Source: a virus
Length of the DNA: 64,000 nucleotides
Reading direction: 5' to 3' (one strand)
Virus record (IMG/VR): IMGVR_UViG_3300042691_042003
Span: 182,082 to 246,081 of that record
Below are positions 62,500 to 64,000 of this stretch, piece by piece. How positions within the stretch are numbered: the first letter of the stretch is position 1; each line of letters starts with the position of its first letter. A model generated the notes under the pieces. The model did not search any database. It saw nothing but the letters and a program-made list of their open reading frames with translations, and was not told the DNA's origin. A program made the position numbers and the translations under genes.

Positions 62500-64000
<1,501 letters not shown>

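Overview
The window is a 64 kb, AT-rich, almost gap-free stretch in which every convincing gene reads on the + strand. Genes are short, densely packed and often overlap by 4-8 bases. The contents (collagen-like tail fibres, endolysins, tRNAs, a tmRNA, homing endonucleases, nucleotide metabolism, DNA repair, T4-type late promoter boxes and capsid-targeting peptides) point to a large lytic tailed phage with T4-like capsid and late-gene biology. The host is probably a member of the Bacteroidetes. The support is: A-rich leaders without Shine-Dalgarno sequences, promoter blocks of the TTGTATTATATTAGC type, a C-terminal domain that looks like a type IX secretion (T9SS) sorting signal, a VirE_N-type protein, an M43 cytophagalysin-like lipoprotein and a cyclic-phosphate receiver-domain protein. 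This is inference from sequence pattern; no search was run.

Layout. 1-5.1 kb: an exported surface protein, a lipoprotein metalloprotease and four proteins carrying a T4-like capsid-targeting leader. 5.2-9.6 kb: small early-type genes, a hydrolase-PAP2 fusion, a standalone DnaA domain IV and an M15 endolysin. 9.6-16.5 kb: fibre module with a collagen-like fibre and a G8/beta-helix spike. 16.6-26.1 kb: about 28 small genes in blocks preceded by a repeated promoter element, with a photolyase, a second M15 peptidase, a duplicated gene trio, tRNA-Met/Ile and a T4 Imm-like protein. 26.1-31.4 kb: tRNA region with canonical tRNAs, oversized tRNA-like elements, two homing endonucleases, adenylosuccinate lyase and an aminoacyl-tRNA-synthetase-like core enzyme. 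31.5-35.2 kb: small genes, a lytic transglycosylase and a metallophosphatase. 35.2-37.6 kb: second fibre module. 38.1-43.2 kb: DnaQ/ExoX exonuclease, AAA+ ATPase, UV endonuclease UvdE and a DHFR-like enzyme. 43.4-43.8 kb: a phage-encoded tmRNA. 44.2-49.6 kb: exported Ig/Fn3-like protein, VirE_N primase-like protein, guanylate kinase and NAD+-dependent DNA ligase. 50.0-56.7 kb: a tight operon of a thymidylate-synthase-family enzyme with the dCMP-type Asp, three glycosyltransferases, two sugar epimerases and a dNMP-kinase-like protein. 56.8-60.3 kb: HhH-GPD glycosylase, three proteins with capsid-targeting leaders, dCMP deaminase and Hsp20. 60.3-64 kb: third fibre module, running off the end.

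The two most attractive systems are (a) a family of at least nine otherwise unrelated proteins sharing an N-terminal leader that looks like a T4 capsid-targeting and prohead-protease sequence, which would make them head-packaged cargo including a glycosyltransferase and a possible acetyltransferase, and (b) the 50-56 kb operon, which could make a glycosylated 5-substituted cytosine. Also notable are the tmRNA with an unusually long tag, the odd tRNA-like elements, late-promoter boxes nested in hairpins that cover start codons, and a dispersed promoter repeat that dictates the last codon of several unrelated genes.
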